Below, piece by piece: positions 49,536 through 59,750 of a stretch of DNA of 64,000 nt. A program made the translations under genes and the position numbers. Numbering within the stretch: position 1 is the first letter of the stretch; the number at the start of each line of letters is the position of its first letter. Below the pieces are notes generated by a model, which was given only the letters and a program-made list of their open reading frames with translations, was not told the origin of the DNA and did not search any database. Origin of the DNA: Dallia pectoralis. Lineage: Eukaryota; Chordata; Actinopteri; Esociformes; Umbridae. The stretch covers positions 11,742,234 to 11,806,233 of the forward strand of contig CM055755.1 in the NCBI GenBank assembly GCA_029465975.1, in the 5' to 3' direction.

Positions 49536-49576
<41 letters not shown>
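49391..49576. repeat. Poly(T) tracts and ATT repeat inside the Ngaro 3' region
   Basis: Four T runs of about 20-37 bases are separated by ATTATTATT and by TTTGTTTATTAATCTATAT, which occurs twice. On the element's strand these are A runs. Such runs are error-prone in sequencing, so exact lengths are uncertain. Confidence 0.85.
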
Positions 49577-49679
49577 TATGCGCGCGGGCCTGTGAAGCCG
49601 TTCACGGCCTGGACTAGGCGGGCCCTGCTGGCCTGTGGACGTGGGGCGTTTGAACGTTTGTTGCGGGACTGAGGCCCGC

Positions 49680-50470
49680 TTGGTGTTCCTATTCCGACCG
49701 CTGGGAGACCAATGCTCGCTGGACGGAACGGGGAAACGTGGGAGCTTTGCTGTGGGACCAATGCCCGTTTGGTATAGATTTATTCCGACCGCTGTGAGAC
49801 CAATGCTCGCTGGACGGAAAGGAGGAACGTACAGGAAAGTGAGTGCTTGCCCGGGAGGTTCTCACGCGGCATCTGCTGGAGACCAATGCTCACTGGATGA
49901 AAGAGAGAACGATGGGCTCGACCGGGGAAGTTCTCACTCCGTCCGCTGTGAGACTAGTGCTCGCTGGACGGAAAGGGGAAACGCGAAGGGGGAAAATGAG
50001 TGCTTGCCCGGGAGATTTTCTCACGCGGCACCTGCTGGAGACCAATGCTCACTGGATGAAAAGAGAAAACGTTGGAGCTCGACCGGGGAAGTTCTCACTC
50101 CGTCCGCTGTGAGACTAGTGCTCGCTGGACGGAAAGGGGAAACGCGAAGGGGGAAAATGAGTGCTTGCCCGGGAGATTTTCTCACGCGGCCTCTGCTGGA
50201 GACCAAATGCTCACTGGATGAAAAGAGAAAACGTACGAACTCAACCGGGGAGGTTCTCATTCCGTCCGCTGTGAGACTAGTGCCCGCTGGACGGAAGGAA
50301 ACGGGAAATAGCGAAAGTGAGTGCCTGCCCGGGAGATTTTCTCACGCGGCATCTGCTGGAGACCGAATGCTCACTGGATGAAAGAGAAAACAGGAGCGCT
50401 CTACCGGGGGGGCTCTCACTCCGTCCGCTGTGAGGCCAATGCTCGCTGGACGGAAAGAGAGGACAGGAAA
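49680..50470. repeat. Minisatellite inside the Ngaro element (~90 + ~80-bp half-units)
   Basis: Two related half-units alternate. One carries CCGCTGTGAGAC(C/T)A(A/G)TG then CTCGCTGGACGGAAAG. The other carries CTGCTGGAGACCAATG then CTCACTGGATGAAA. Joint period is about 157-175 bp with roughly five copies. GAGTGCTTGCCCGGGAG and GACCGGGGAAGTTCTCACTC recur as linkers. It lies between the recombinase gene and repeat B1, i.e. in the element's 3' untranslated part. Confidence 0.9.
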
Positions 50471-50534
50471 GGAACAAGGGGGGGTTCTATTAATTAGAAC
50501 GGAGTTCTATTACTTAGTTGATTTAATTGTCCAT

Positions 50535-51518
50535 TTATCTATTGGTTGATTCGTTTACGAGGGTTTGGTGAGCTATTTTGATATGGGACCGATTTGTCCT
50601 GATATAGCTTTGGAAAGCGTCGGAGGACCATCTCCCTAGGGCTTGGATCTGCTGTTGGGAGAGGCCTTTTTGGGCTGCTGAAGTTGCTGCCCCGATGCGG
50701 AATGAGTGGCCTGAAAAGTGTTCTGCTGGAATGCCTGACTGCTGGAGAACGGATTTGAGGTGCTTCTGGAACCAGAAACGTGACACGGGTTTCCGGGATT
50801 CGTCCATGAACAGGGGTTCCAGAGGAGATCTAGCCTGGGATCTTCTCCGTTGCAGGTAAACCCGAATTGACTGGTACGGTTGGATTTGCGAGGCTAGGTT
50901 AAAAATGTAGATAAAATGGCCTTTATTGTTCTGGTCGGTCTTGCTTCGTTTAATCAGAAATGAAATTGCCTCGTCGTCTATTACTGATAGGTCTGAGATG
51001 GTGGGGTGGATTTCGGGGTCGAATTTGGAAGTGGTGGTGAGTTCCGAGCACCTGAGGAAGCCGAAAAAGGCTAGGATAAACATGGCGTCAAGTGTGCGGG
51101 CGGCACCTAGGGGCTGGTAGCCTGTGCGGAGGGTGTAAATGCATTTGGTTAAGATATCAAGGGTTAAGGGTTGCCTGGCGTCGGTACGGGTGGGCTGGGA
51201 TCTTTGAATCCCTTTAATCAGGAGGGAGGTTTGTGCGTTGCTTATTCCGGGGGGGAGCGCCGTGCATCAATTTATGGAAAAACTGGATGCCGCTCAGGTA
51301 CCCTCTAATGGACCCGGCTTGTAAGCCCTTTATAGTATAAAGATAGGAGGTGAAAGACGTTATGGAAAGAAGGGAAAAATCGGGGAAGGGTAGGTTGTAA
51401 GAAGCGTGGAATGTTTTAAAACTTTTCCAGGCGGTAAGGTAGGATTGGAGGGTCCTGGGGGCGACTGCGTGAAGGATGGTGTTGAGTGATGCGTCGAGCA
51501 GGGTTTTTAGCGGGTGGT
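50535..51518 (-). pseudogene. Ngaro tyrosine recombinase, one frameshift
   Basis: Catalyses integration of the circular DNA copy by site-specific recombination, a role taken by DDE integrase in other LTR elements. The C-terminal 182 codons (51,083-50,535) are open and hold the full catalytic set: Arg11 in GFLRCSELT, Lys around 45-48 (IKRSK), His126-x-x-Arg129 in GHSFRIGAAT, Trp152 and Tyr160 in GRWSSDAFQSYIRT. The N-terminal core-binding half lies upstream at about 51,518-51,260 (TLQSYLTAWKSF, SLLSITSFTSYL, IRGYLSGIQFFHKL). It is in another frame, joined across a 7-base C run (G on the plus strand, about 51,247-51,254). A homopolymer indel there is the obvious cause, a real mutation or a sequencing error. 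It starts right after the stop of the reverse transcriptase frame. Confidence 0.9.
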
Positions 51519-52700
51519 TTACGGGAATATCAACTCTGAATAGCGAGGTACCGGAGTAGGGATACGGTCCGCCTCCGGAGCCAGCGTCCTGAATTTCTGA
51601 AACAGAAAGCGAGACAGGGAGTCAGCGATTTGATTCTCCGACCCGGGGATATGCTTAGCGACGATAATGAATTGGTCGCAAGCTGCGATCCAGGTGAGGC
51701 GCCTTAAGAGTGGCATCGGAGCGGGTGAATGGGAACGACCTCTGTTAATGCAGTGCACGGTCGCCTCATAGTCGCAATGCACTAGGATGCTTGTAGAGGA
51801 CCATTCCTTCCCCCACGGGAAAGCTGCTACTACGAGAGGGTAGAGCTCGAATAGCGCCGAGGATTACGGTAATTGCTGGAACTGGGGTGGCCACGGAGCC
51901 GCGAACCAACGACCTTGGTAGAAACCCCCGAACCCGATTGAGGGGGCGGCGTCTGTGGACAGTTGGATGTCGGTGGGGGACGCGACGAGGTTTTTGTGGA
52001 AAAACGATAGGCCGTTCCACTGTTTTAGAAATGTTACCCATAGCCTAAGTTCGTCGCGGCATGCTTGGGTTAAGGAAATGGGGTCCTCTAGCGAGTGGAC
52101 GGAGGACGCGAGTGAGAGGAGATGCGATATAAAGGGGCGACCCTGCGGGATGATGCGCGTCGCGAAGTTTAAAAGGCCAAGCGGGGACAAGAGTTCGCGT
52201 TTCGAGAGAACCGATTTCTCGAGGAAAGTAGAGGAGACGAGAATTATTCGGTCGATTTTCTCCTTTGGCAGGGGTGCTTGGAATTCCCTAGAATCCAAGT
52301 TAATCCCTAGGAACTCGATGGACGTCGCGGGGCCCATGGTTTTCTCCTCTGCGAGGGGGATTCCAAGCTCGGAGAAGACGTTTTGGACTGGGAGGAGGTG
52401 CGCGGCCGGGATGGCGTTGCGAGGCGAGATTATTAGAAAATCATCTAGCAGGTGAATGAGGTGGGGGATGGCGTAGTTGTTTGACAAGATCCAGCAGACT
52501 GCTTCTGATAGCATGTCGAATATTTTAGGGCTGCTTTTGCATCCGAACGTTAGACGTACGGCGAAATAGTATTTCTCGAGCCAGCGGACTCCAAAGAGAT
52601 GCCATGAGTCGGGATGGATGGGCATGACTTTGAAAGCGGATGTAACGTCAACTTTGGCCAGCCAGGCACCCCGACCCGCGATTTTAATCATGTAGATGCC
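51519..52700 (-). pseudogene. Ngaro reverse transcriptase-RNase H, one internal stop
   Basis: Copies the element RNA into DNA and degrades the RNA strand. From Met at 52,691 the frame reads GRGAWLAKVDVTSAFKVMPI, with the first catalytic Asp at residue 15. Then come FGCKSSPKIF and LLDDFLIIS (Asp83-Asp84, the YxDD-equivalent) and the RNase H start LSTDAAPSIGFGGF (Asp247). A TAA at 51,866-51,864 interrupts after QFQQLP. The same frame resumes and keeps RNase H features such as HCDYEATVHCIN and HIPGSENQIADSLSRF, ending at 51,519 with TAA. The start is not the true one. Upstream similarity (LDESSLKFHGID) continues in another frame near 52,700-52,730, so a frameshift lies there. Confidence 0.92.
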
Positions 52701-52856
52701 TGGTCTATGCCGTGGAATTTAAGCGAAGATTCGTCGAGGGGACAGGCTGTTAACACTTGGGAACGGGGAATTGCGTGGGGCTGACAGGGTGATAAAAAGC
52801 GTTTTTATCTCGTCCGGGTGGATGGCCGTTCGAAATGCATGCGTGAAATTTTTAAT

Positions 52857-53828
52857 TTATTTATTATTATTTTTTACGGGAGTCGTCGAATAATTTGGGT
52901 GTTTTATTTGCGGGTTTAGGCTGGACGTACGCTGCCGCAGAGCTACAAATATGCATGGAACGGCTGCGTGCTCTATGGCATCCGCCCGAGTTGAAATTAT
53001 CACCGATCTGCCTGCCTTCGATAAGACCGGAGACCTGGGTTCAGTGGGTTGCGCTGGTGGTTGCTGTACGAGGTACGTAGCGGGTGGACAAATAGGGTTG
53101 CTCGAACCGGAGTGGGGAGGAGGGGAGGGGGAATGGCGGCTGGAAGGATGAAGAGTGAGCTTGCGCAGCGGCGGGCGGGCCCGCGCTGGTTTGGAGCTGT
53201 GGGGCTGCGGGCCTGCGGGCCACTGCCGGTGGGCTGGGTTGTGCCGCTGCCAGTGGGCGGGGTTGGCACCTGGAGGGTAGAGAGACTGGAGGCGAGGGTT
53301 AGCCTGTACTGCTGGCTGCAAAAGCTTCGCGCTAGTGCCCGGGGCCGGAGCTCGGGGCCGCTGGAAAGGGAGAGGGTTATTAGGGGTATAAGGCTGAGCT
53401 GTAAAGGGGAGCCGCTGGGCTCGTCCGAATGCGGCGCTGCGGCGGCAGAGGCATTGGCGGAGCAAAGCGAGCCGTGTCCTGAGCAGGAGGACGACGGAGT
53501 TGTCTGGGGCGGTATATTTTGAGCCCTGCGGGTTTTGCCCTGCCTGCGGGCCGGTTTGGGAGACATATAGGTCGTACGGCTCCGCTTTGTGCGTCTTCCT
53601 TGAGACCTGTGGGTCCGACTTGCCCAGCGCTTGTCTTAGCCCGGCTACGGTCCGGTTCCCGACGGGAGGGATCGTCGGGATGGTCGAGCGGTAGGAGGAG
53701 GCCGGGGAAGAGGGTGGTGGTTTTGCTGGGGGCGGCGAAGCCTGGTACCGGCGTCCGGGTGAACGCGCGGATGGTCGGGCCGGGGTGCGGCCGCGAGAAG
53801 CCCTGGGCTCAGGAGTGGCGTCCGGCAT
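52857..53828 (-). CDS. Ngaro ORF1 (Gag-like), possibly frameshifted
   Basis: A 323-codon frame at the 5' end of the element, starting at 53,828, about 110 bp inside repeat A1. The first ~115 residues are rich in Pro, Ser and Arg (PSARSPGRRYQASPPPAKPP, then SYRSTIPTIPPV and AEPYDLYVSQTGP). This fits the basic, low-complexity N-terminus of Gag-like proteins in this group. Beyond about residue 115 the composition changes, and a different minus frame (53,566-53,000) is also open, so a frameshift is possible. I see no CCHC zinc knuckle. Position and strand within the element support the call more than sequence does. Confidence 0.5.
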   Translation of the reverse strand: MPDATPEPRASRGRTPARPSARSPGRRYQASPPPAKPPPSSPASSYRSTIPTIPPVGNRTVAGLRQALGKSDPQVSRKTHKAEPYDLYVSQTGPQAGQNPQGSKYTAPDNSVVLLLRTRLALLRQCLCRRSAAFGRAQRLPFTAQPYTPNNPLPFQRPRAPAPGTSAKLLQPAVQANPRLQSLYPPGANPAHWQRHNPAHRQWPAGPQPHSSKPARARPPLRKLTLHPSSRHSPSPPPHSGSSNPICPPATYLVQQPPAQPTEPRSPVLSKAGRSVIISTRADAIEHAAVPCIFVALRQRTSSLNPQIKHPNYSTTPVKNNNK

Positions 53829-53939
53829 GACCGAAATGGTCGGGAGACCCGCGACTTGCGGGGGACATTCCTGGGATTGCTAGTGCCTTCCGCGGAGGAA
53901 GCGCTTTAGCGAGACGAGTAGTATCTGGGCGAGAGAAGC

Positions 53940-54075
53940 TGCTGCGAGCTGTCAGCGGAGCGAGGTAAGACTGCTGAGTCTATATGTACCCTCTAGCTGT
54001 TAATTGCTGAGGGCTTCCACCTGTAATTAATTAGCTGGAAGTCCTCCTCCCGAACCTTGTTAGTAAACCTCATTT
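53940..54075 (-). repeat. Ngaro repeat A1 (5' end of element)
   Basis: Identical over all 136 bp to A2. It marks the 5' end of the element on the minus strand. The sequence after 54,075 (CTCCTCGTGGGTGG on the plus strand) is not shared with A2 and is taken as host flank. Confidence 0.92.
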
Positions 54076-54076
54076 C

Positions 54077-55092
54077 TCCTCGTGGGTGGCACCTTAATAT
54101 TAATTTACCTTTTTTATTTCTGTCTGGTCTATCTATGTTCTCTGCGTCCCAGATGTACTGTACGGTGTTCTCTCTTAAGTCAATGTTACTGACACATGAA
54201 CCACCCTTCTTCCCTTCTCTATCTTCATCTGCAATTGTTCTCTACCTCACCGCCTGTTTCTCCGCTCCTTTATTCCCTCCATCCCCCCCCCGCGCAGCCT
54301 AACTCCAGACCCAGGGGAGGGCTCTTTAAGGGTCTACAGACTTAATTACTGTAATTGGGTTTTTGACACTTTAGACTGAAGGAGGGAGGTTATTGGTCTT
54401 ATATAAGAGCCTCCATCTTCTAAAAAACAAAACTATTTCATTCGCTGAGAGAAAGCAATTTATTCCCAAGCACACAGTGGCAGTTAGTTTTTTTATTATC
54501 ACTCCCTCCATAACTGTGTGAGTATGTGTGTATGATGTGTATAATGTGTGTCGTGTGTGTGTGGCTGGGTGAGTGTGTGAGTGTATGCACATGTGTGTCT
54601 TCAGATGTTTGAGAAACTCCCAGTAAAAGTGTTAATTGAGCATTTAATGAACACTGAGTTTCCTGAGTATTTTGGGGGTTCCTGAACCTGTGTGTTGTTG
54701 GTTGCGACAGGGACAACTTACTTCAGAGGTATGCCGTTCCCTATTGTGGCTCGGCAGGAAGTCCGAATGAAGCTGGGCCAGAACTGGGCCTCGGTAACAG
54801 ACGGCCATTGCTGCCTCAGAGTGAAAAAGGAGGAGTAGATGCCTCTGGAACTTGCCAAGTTCTCCACATCACCATCAGCTGCTTTCAATGTTTATCAAAT
54901 CACATCGGTGTGCCAGATGTCTGGCTGGATGAGGCAACAGATGAAGAGACAGGCATACTCACAACTGTCCTTTTTCTGTCACACACACTTACCCACCAAC
55001 AGGGGACATTTCTATAGCAGCCTCCATATTGGTCTTTTTGGTTGTTGGGAGGTCAGGAATATAAATGCTGCTTCACTCCTGATTAGGCCAGC
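54077..55092. other. Non-coding stretch
   Basis: No gene recognised. A TG-rich patch at about 54,520-54,600 and a CCCCCCCCC run at about 54,285 are the only notable features. Open frames at 54,808-55,429 continue into the next repeat and have no domain. Confidence 0.5.
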
Positions 55093-55093
55093 G

Positions 55094-55281
55094 GATTCAG
55101 GGTCCACCTGGGTCATGTCTGATTCAGGGTCCATCTGGGTCATGGCTGGTTCAGGGTCCATCTGGGTCATGGCTGGTTCAGGGTCCATCTGGGTCATGGC
55201 TGGTTCAGGGTCCATCTGGGTCATGGCTGGTTCAGGAGGGTCATGGCTGGTTCAGGGTCCATCTGGGTCATGGCTGGTTCT
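55094..55281. repeat. 27-bp tandem repeat, about 7 copies
   Basis: Unit GGTTCAGGGTCCATCTGGGT then CATGGCT. One unit near 55,230 is internally deleted. The plus strand would read GSIWVMAGS repeats and the minus strand MDPEPAMTQ repeats. Unrelated in sequence to the 27-bp array at 47-48 kb. Confidence 0.93.
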
Positions 55282-56731
55282 GGTGCTGCTGAATGAACAG
55301 ATAACACCTCCTTGCTGTTTTCTCCTCACCCTTTGTGGTCTTCTTTCTCTTGTTAGGTCACGTGCCTACTCCCACTATCACTCCTTTTTCCAAACTATCC
55401 TGTTTATTTTAGCTTTTAAGACACTGTAGGGCTTGGATACTCACAGCATGCCAAAACTGAAGACATACTTCTGATTTGACTGAAAAACTCACTTTGGATA
55501 TAAGCTGTCTGTTCTGTTTTTATGGCATGTGGTTCTATATATGTTAATTCCAAGGGGCCTTGGCCCCGAATGAACCAGTAACCTACTTAATGAGTATTTG
55601 CAGCAGCTCCAAAATAGACTTGATGTTATACGTCTCATATGTAAAACCTGTTCGATATCCGCCCTGAAATGATTACCGGCCGGGTGACGTTAACCGGGTC
55701 GGGGTGTTTCCATTGTGGCGGCAGGTGCGCAAATAAGACTGTGATTAAACGCAGACAAATAAAGGTACCATGGGACCTTATCGATCGAGGCTCATCTGTG
55801 CAGCAGCGGTGTCCTCCTAGCACCCGCACCCCCACCCCTCCCTTACTTCCGGAGAAGTAAGAATTCGTTTTTAAACGAATGTTTTAGATTTCTTTATAAC
55901 TGTTTTTTAATAACAATTTGCTCTGGAGCACTTTGAGATTGTCTAAATGTAAAGTGAGATTGTCTAAATGTATTATTGTTATTAAGGTTACCACATTATT
56001 GGTATATTTTTCAATAGTCAGTCGAGCGTCACAGTCGTTGCCATTTATTCGGGTAAATGGGTTGCAAAATGCAAATGACCTATAGGGTTTTAATGAAATA
56101 TATAGATTTATTAAACTGTTTTATATTATAACTAGGCAATGTATTCCTTCCATTCTCCATTCTGTTGAAATAACCATATAACCAAGTAACCATATAACCA
56201 AGTAGCCATCAGCATTGGACCAAATAAGGAGGTGCATGATAACTTATCGATCCATTCCAGCCTCCATATCCCTCCTTTAACCTCTCTCACACACGCACGC
56301 ACACGCACACGCACACAGTGGGTCTTAAGCAAAAGGAGGCAGATTGTATTCGCATCTCTGAATTTGGGGCGTCAGCTGCAGCAGCAGGAGTGTCCCTCCG
56401 GGTTGGTTAACTGACCGGCCAGTTACTGTGCGTCCGTGCACCGATATGACCACATCTCAACCACCACCACCACATACCACACGGATTAACCAGAGCGCAT
56501 GGACACGTTCTGAACTCTGACTTTGTCTGGGTAAGTGTGTGTGTACCCAGAAGTTTCCATCGTGTTTTTCTGGTTCTCTGAATTTTAAAAGCTATATGTT
56601 TTTTGTAAATATGTGTAAATTGAATAGGTGCTTGTTTTAAATCGTACGCATGCGTCAATAGCCGATTAAAAAAAGTGGAGATCTACTTTGCATGGTGATA
56701 TTTTAGCCTATTCTGTTTGATGAACTGTTTC
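55282..56731. other. Non-coding stretch
   Basis: No gene recognised. A CA/CG-rich tract at about 56,288-56,318 and AACCATATAACCAAGTA duplicated near 56,170-56,205 are minor features. Confidence 0.5.
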
Positions 56732-56854
56732 TACCCGGTACATTCAAATGCAGAGCGGTGGACTGGTTTCTGTACCCGGTACATTCAAATGCAGCGCAGT
56801 GGACTGGTTTCTGTACCCGGTACATTCAAATGCAGAGCAGTGGACTGGTTTTTC
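56732..56854. repeat. 41-bp tandem repeat, 3 copies
   Basis: TACCCGGTACATTCAAATGC recurs at 56,732, 56,773 and 56,814, exactly 41 bp apart, each followed by AG(C/A)G(G/C)(T/A)GTGGACTGGTTT-like sequence. Confidence 0.95.
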
Positions 56855-57745
56855 CAGCAGGATTCAGCGATCACATCCCAAACGTGCATGCAAACCTATA
56901 TATGCGTTGTTAACATCTAACTTTCAGTAAGTGATGACATTACCACTTTACAACAAAAAACATGTATGCGTTATACAATGAAGAAACTGTTAACGCGATT
57001 AGTTCGATACTCCGGCTTGGTCCAAATGAAGAGTCCCCACCAGGTATCCAAGTCATGGCTCTGATGATATCGAGGTACCGGGACCGTGTGCTGTTTGAGA
57101 GTGTATAGTGGCCCGATGGGCTCACATGAACTGATCTGATGATCAGTCTGTTGAAGATTTGATTGACGATCCGCGTCTATCTGCGGCTGGAGAGGAACAG
57201 TGTGCGCAGATGTTTGATTACCAGCGGTAGGTTAGTGGTGGGTAAACGGTCCCCACGGAGCGAGTGTCTTTATGGATCACTTGGGTGCCACTGGCACCAT
57301 GCAACATGCTCGCATATATAAGGATAATAAACCCATTTGAGGCGCTGAACCGGTTCTTGGCCGGACGCATACGAGTCCAGATGCGGGGTTACCTGCATGA
57401 GCCGTGCGCCAGTTTACCACTTTTTGCGGTAACCTTTTGCGCCACTGAAAAAAATGCGATCATATTCGCATTGATCTGAACCTGACCTGACCCCCCCGGG
57501 TGTCGTGCGCATCGATCTATTGATCGCATCTTGGATTTATGGAGGGTGGTTAGGGACTCGTACTGCTCTGGCTACGATGGGTGGGGGTTTAAAATGTGAC
57601 ATACTCAAGTTGCTGTGTGTAAAACGTCCATTTAGTACCTTATTTTGTTTTGTGTGCGTGTGTGTGAACTATGTTCTCAGTTTGAGAGATGACACAGTAT
57701 ATAAGAGAATAGTTTTGTGGGTAGCTTCCTGTTAGGCATCATTGT
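56855..57745. other. Non-coding stretch
   Basis: No gene recognised. Somewhat GC-richer between 57,120 and 57,500, with no identifiable product. Confidence 0.5.
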
Positions 57746-57754
57746 TGTGTGCGT

Positions 57755-57785
<31 letters not shown>

Positions 57786-57895
57786 AGTGAGAGAGAGAGA
57801 GAAAGAGAGAGGGAGGGAGAGAGAGAGAGAGAGAGAGAAAGAGGCAGGGAGTGGATTTAAATCTGTGCGCTTATACTTTATATGTGCATGAAAAT

Positions 57896-57940
<45 letters not shown>

Positions 57941-57970
57941 TGTGTGTGTATGTGTGTGTGTGTGTGTTAC
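57746..57970. repeat. TG, GA and TG microsatellites
   Basis: A (TG)n run at 57,746-57,786 is followed by a (GA)n-rich run to 57,846. After about 50 bp of unique sequence there is another (TG)n run at 57,897-57,968. Confidence 0.93.
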
Positions 57971-58249
57971 AGGACAGAGAGCAACATTAGTATCACTCTC
58001 AGGCATTAGGTCTGTCATGTCTGGTAAATAACCATTCATCAGCCTCTTCTCTCCAAGTGAAGCCACCCGAGATCCAATCCATTAGACACAGAGTGTTTGC
58101 ATCACGACACTGAAACATTATGACCACTCACAGGTGACGCGGGTAAAGTTGATCCACTCCTAACAAGGACACATGTCAAGTTCCATGGAGATTAGATGGT
58201 AATCTAACGATCAGTACTTGTAGTCGACATGTGGGATGGAGGAGAAATG

Positions 58250-59240
58250 GGCAGGAGTAAAGAGCTGAACGACATTGATAAGGGACAAATTGTTATGGCC
58301 AGACGACTGGGTTAGGTCATCTCTAAAACAGCAAGGCTTGTGGGGGGCTCCCGGTCGCCAGTGGTGATCTACTGACAGTGGTTCGATGAGGGACAAACAA
58401 GAGAAGGCGACATGGTGTTGGGCGTCCAAGGCTCTTCGATGCGCGAGGACAACAAAGGCTATCCGTCTGATCTGAACCGACGGGAGGTCTACTGTGGCGC
58501 AAGAAACAAAACATTTTAATGACGTTATGGGAGGAATGTGTCACAACACACAGTGCATTGCACCCGGCTGTATATGGGGCTGTGTAGGAATGTGTCACAA
58601 CACACAGTGCATCACACCCTGCTGTATATAAGGTTGTGTAGGAATGTGTCACAACACACAGTGCATCACACCCGGCTGTATATGGGGCTGTGTAGGAATG
58701 TGTCACAACACACAGTGCATCACACCCTGCTGTATATAAGGTTGTGTAGGAATGTGTCACAACACACAATGCATCACACGCTGCTGTGTATGGGGCTGTG
58801 TAGGAATGTGTCACAACACATAGTGCATCACACCCTGCTGTATATAAGGCTGTGTAGGAATGTGTCACAACACACAATGCATCACACGCTGCTGTGTATG
58901 GGGCTGTGTAGGAATGTGTCACAACACACAATGCATCACACGCTGCTGTGTATGGGGCTGCGTAGCTGCAGACCGGTCACCCACGATGACCTGTTTGGGA
59001 ATGGTTTGAGGAACTTGATGAAAAGTTTAAGGTATTGTCCTGGCCAACAAATTCCCCAGATCTCAATCCGATTCAGCAGCTGTGGGATGTTCCGGAACAA
59101 CAGGTCTGATCCACGGCAGCTCCACCTCACAACTTATACATTACTGGAAGGATCTGCTGTTAATTTCTTGGTGCCAAATACCACAGGACACTTTCAGGGA
59201 TCTTGTAGAGTACATGTGTCAGTGCTGTTTTGGCATATTA
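58250..59240 (+). pseudogene. Tc1-type transposase, catalytic core deleted
   Basis: The DNA-binding region is visible around 58,255-58,420 in one frame (KELNDIDKGQIVMARRLG, then the SKTARLVGGSRSPVV region) with stops. It is followed by 18-codon repeats of the linker (VSQHTVHHTLLYxxL). After MGLRSCRPV the frame jumps, by deletion, to the C-terminal third: NSPDLNPIQQLWD in one frame (about 59,045-59,090), containing the NPI-x-x-LWD region where the final catalytic Glu is replaced. It ends with LLLISWCQIPQDTFRDLVEY (about 59,150-59,215). Non-functional. Confidence 0.85.
58532..58963 (+). repeat. 54-bp in-frame array within the Tc1 transposase gene, 8 copies
   Basis: AGGAATGTGTCACAACACAC begins units at 58,532 and then every 54 bp to 58,910. 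Each unit is 18 codons of the transposase (NVSQHTVHHTLLYIRLCR-type) and keeps the reading frame. Units alternate between a TATATGGGG/TGTATGGGG form and a TATATAAGG form in the first six copies, so a 108-bp dimer was duplicated. The last unit continues into unique gene sequence at GCGTAGCTGCAGACCGGTCA. Confidence 0.95.
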
Positions 59241-59255
59241 GGCAGGTGGACATTA

Positions 59256-59750
59256 TCTCATCTCATCTTCAACCGCTTATCCGGGGTCGGGTCAGTCCTC
59301 TGTTAGAGTACTCAGTTATGGCTGTGTGTGTGTGTGTGTGTTGGGGTTCTGTAATTGTTTCTTCAGGGAACGATAGGAAGTAAGTGTGTGTACCGTACAT
59401 TACCCTTAAAGAACATAGCTGTACTTAACATGTATGTGTGTGGTGATAAGAGGGTATTAGATGGCTCCTCTAGCAGTCTGAGTGGTGTATGGTCGATCAA
59501 GACTGAATACCAGTGTTTAAAATAAATGTGTTTTAGGCGTGTGTGTTCTGTGAACAGGTGAGTGTGGATAAGAGAGTCGTGACTCCTAATGGATGATGGA
59601 AAGCAAAGATAAGGGATGACGGACAGGATATCTCATGGATAATGGACAGAGTAGCTTACGGGTGATGGAAACGATAGATAATGGATGAGTGTAGAAGATG
59701 AATGATAAAGAGGATAAAACCTGAATGATGGAGAGAATATATCATAGATG
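59256..59750. other. Non-coding stretch with short repeat motif
   Basis: CTCATCTTCAACCGCTTATC and CGGGGTCGGGTC at 59,261-59,292 resemble, from memory, the edge of a very common fish interspersed repeat; only about 35 bp are present. Short TG run at 59,318-59,340. No gene. Confidence 0.4.

Larger units (their letters stand above)
48833..54075 (-). mobile_element. Ngaro-type tyrosine-recombinase retrotransposon
   Basis: A 5.2-kb element read on the minus strand. It has the split direct repeats that define Ngaro-like elements. In element order these are A1 (53,940-54,075), coding region, B1 (49,160-49,300), A2 (49,026-49,161) and B2 (48,833-48,974). Inside are an ORF1 region, reverse transcriptase with RNase H, and a tyrosine recombinase in place of an integrase. 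A1/A2 and B1/B2 are identical by eye, so insertion was recent. The coding frames nevertheless carry a stop and at least two frameshifts. Base composition (GC-rich) differs sharply from the AT-rich flanks. Confidence 0.92.
58100..59255 (+). mobile_element. Tc1/mariner element with internal deletion and internal minisatellite
   Basis: Begins near AACATTATGACCACTCACAG, and its end ATTAGGCAGGTGG.CATTAT (about 59,255) is the inverted counterpart of the start, so both terminal regions remain. Inside are an eroded transposase gene, a 54-bp array (58,532-58,963) and a large deletion. The deletion removes both catalytic Asp regions, between GACCGGTCACCCACGATGAC and GGGAATGGTTTGAGGAAC. Same family as the remnant at 30.3-33.1 kb. 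Confidence 0.88.
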
